From: Fasciola hepatica
Taxonomy: Eukaryota; Platyhelminthes; Trematoda; Plagiorchiida; Fasciolidae
DNA: 64,000 nt
Assembly: GCA_948099385.1 (NCBI GenBank)
Contig: CANUEZ040000140.1
Location: 1,054,001 to 1,118,000 of the forward strand
Reading direction: 5' to 3'
Made by a program: the position numbers and the translations under genes
Shown: positions 62,331-64,000 of the stretch, piece by piece
Layout of the letters: each line of letters begins with the position of its first letter
Numbering within the stretch: position 1 is the stretch's first letter
The notes under the pieces: model-generated
What the model saw: only the letters and a program-made list of their open reading frames with translations
Told to the model about the DNA's origin: nothing
The model's database searches: none

Positions 62331-63941
62331 TTAGTTCCTTTACTGCTTCTTCAATATTCCTGTCCTTTCTCATGGTTTTCAACTGAGGCTGTCGCAAGGA
62401 GATAGAAACCAAAGCCATCGTACATAGCGCATGGTTAATGGTTGTCTCAAATGAACTGAACTGAGTTACAACTGGACTAATCGCAAGAGACGGCTTCATG
62501 TATCCGGGCAGTTGTGCAGCAAGTAATTGTAGACCATGGCGAGAATTAAAAGTGTGCATAACAAAGGCTCGAGTAGCGTGCGGTAAACTGAAACACTCGT
62601 GGCGTTTCTGTGATATTTCATCGAAACCAAGCTGCCGTGTCTACTGCAATTCAATTTGATCAGCTTCTTATTACCAATGTAAGACTTGAAATTCGCACAC
62701 CGAAAATGTTCGCCGGTTTGAAGCTTTCGACGAACACGATGAAAGAAGCCAGAAAATAGCAGGATGGAGTGATACTGTAAGTAACGCTGAGGGAGCTAGT
62801 ATCTGACAGTGAGTGAATGAGTTGTTATGTAATGGAATAAAGTAGAGTTAGCTGGTTTCCCATGTGCCACCTATGGCAGGAAACCGTTTGCCGTATCGGT
62901 CACTGTACTCATTCTCTGCATTTGGATGATTGAAAACAAGTGGAGGTTAACAGAAAATTAAAAAAGACACAAGTGTGAGAACAAAGTAGGAAAAGATGTT
63001 CTTCGCTCTTCTTATTGGAAACTGAAAGATCCTTTCACCAATTGGCTCGAGAAACTATCGAAATTCAGCATCTCAACTATCCAGAGCTTCCCAGTGGTTC
63101 TATTTGATCTGGATATGGCATGCGCTTTATCTTGACGTCAATCATGTTAAGCTTAATGGGTTGCATTTCTAAATTTTTGTGCTGTAATCGTGGCAATTAG
63201 GGAGTTGGTCAATAAAGGTCAACCCGGAATCTTCCGACTCAACCGGATGAACGATGTAATCACTTATCCTCGCATCATTATGTCGGGCTGAAGCCGACGC
63301 TCAAGACCCGTTCAACACTGACCCTGAGTCGTCACACACCTATACGCCATTCAGTGTGACGCTGATAGTTCATCACTTGAAGTGATTCTCGGTGTGCGTC
63401 AAGCTTATCTGATTACCCTATCAGGTAAAAAATCATTTCTATGTTTGTTAGGTCACAAGAAGCTGTCGTGATATCGGTCCGGACAGTGTGTTTCAGTACC
63501 ATACGCTCATACCATTTGGTCAGGTGCTTCGATCAAAATACCGCATACTGTGCCTGTAAGGCAGCTAGCTCAATGGCTAGTAAACTACGGAAAATACAGT
63601 AGAAACGCCGGATTAAATGCATGACTAGTGACTGCTCGAACCTAACTAATTGACAAAACAGAATGCGATTTCCGAGGTGAACACTAGTTAACGGTAGCAC
63701 ACATGCGAAAAACCACGAAAAGGTAAAAGACAGTTATGAAAATAGTACACAATAAATGTATTCAAAAAAATGGCCACATGTAAACTAATTCACAGTTAAC
63801 TTTTGACACTGAATCCTGTTGTAGCGGGCGTATGCTCGATGAAAGAGAAAATAAGGGAAATGAAGCAAAACATCATAAGAGACAATAAAAAAGTAACATG
63901 ATCACACTCGAATGGTGTAGCAAGAAATAATGATGTCGTAC
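62331..63941. other. unassigned sequence (probable intron)
   Basis: No convincing element. A short GVRQ-like string near 63395-63410 hints at another RT scrap but is too short to claim. If the exon at 63942 is real, this is intron downstream of it. Confidence 0.35.
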
Positions 63942-64000
63942 CTGAAACAGACGGACTCGAGGTAGGTGCTGAACCAGACGCCGGAAACGAGACCGGGTTG
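63942..64000 (-). CDS. candidate partial exon at window edge
   Basis: Minus strand: sequence from the window end stays open in all three frames up to CAG|GTACGA, a strong donor (intron begins at 63941). The frame giving NPVSFPASGSAPTSSPSVS is Ser/Pro-rich like the other two candidate exons and exits with one extra base. That phase does not join directly to the exon at 55824-56034 (which needs phase 0), so another exon in between, or another frame, would be required. Weak because only 59 bp are visible. Confidence 0.25.

Noticed and set aside
63385..63425. A GVRQ-like string as another RT copy
   Set aside because: Too short, and no second motif in its neighbourhood.

Overview
The window looks like intergenic or intronic DNA from a metazoan, most likely a parasitic flatworm (trematode-like). 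The evidence is indirect. There are several decayed non-LTR retrotransposons (apurinic-type endonuclease plus reverse transcriptase, RTE/CR1-like), a Penelope-like element, a ZBED/hAT-type transposase fossil, tRNA-derived SINEs (one carrying a hammerhead-ribozyme-like fold, an architecture known from the schistosome Sm-alpha family), TA and CA microsatellites, and no long uninterrupted gene. No bacterial features were seen, and no rRNA gene, canonical tRNA gene or CRISPR array.

Left part (1-21.5 kb): a minus-strand LINE fossil (964-1778), a minus-strand hAT/ZBED transposase fossil (about 7.3-9.06 kb), a serine/proline-rich candidate exon on the minus strand (9664-10121), an Sm-alpha-like SINE with a hammerhead-like motif (12245-12475), a Penelope-like element with GIY-YIG-like remains (about 12.69-13.64 kb), a minus-strand LINE with a SINE inside it (14.15-15.26 kb), and a plus-strand LINE fossil, also containing a SINE piece (19.65-21.27 kb).

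Centre (21552-54446): about 32.9 kb of head-to-tail tandem repeat with a basic period of 3066/3067 bp, about 10.8 copies, nearly identical to each other. Each unit is built from retrotransposon pieces: the 3' half of a LINE reverse transcriptase on the plus strand, facing an endonuclease fragment fused to a reverse-transcriptase C-terminal scrap on the minus strand. Copies carry linked single-base and indel variants, three different short-direct-repeat indels, and one clear mosaic copy. This is what unequal exchange or conversion would produce. The edge copies are the most divergent. The array is flanked on both sides by diverged copies of one roughly 100-bp sequence.

Right part (54.4-64 kb): a GATA tract at the array edge, a strong candidate minus-strand exon (55824-56034), a long TA tract, a nearly full-length but dead plus-strand LINE (about 58.7-62.3 kb) interrupted by an antisense SINE, and a partial minus-strand exon with a good donor at the window end (63942-64000). 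The exons at 55.8 kb and 9.7 kb have compatible splice phase and similar composition. They may belong to one host gene whose roughly 45.7-kb intron holds the whole array; this is inference.

The most notable points are the LINE-derived macrosatellite with its internal variant history, the hammerhead-like fold in the SINE, and a 510-bp block about 99% identical between two otherwise diverged LINE copies 46 kb apart in opposite orientation.
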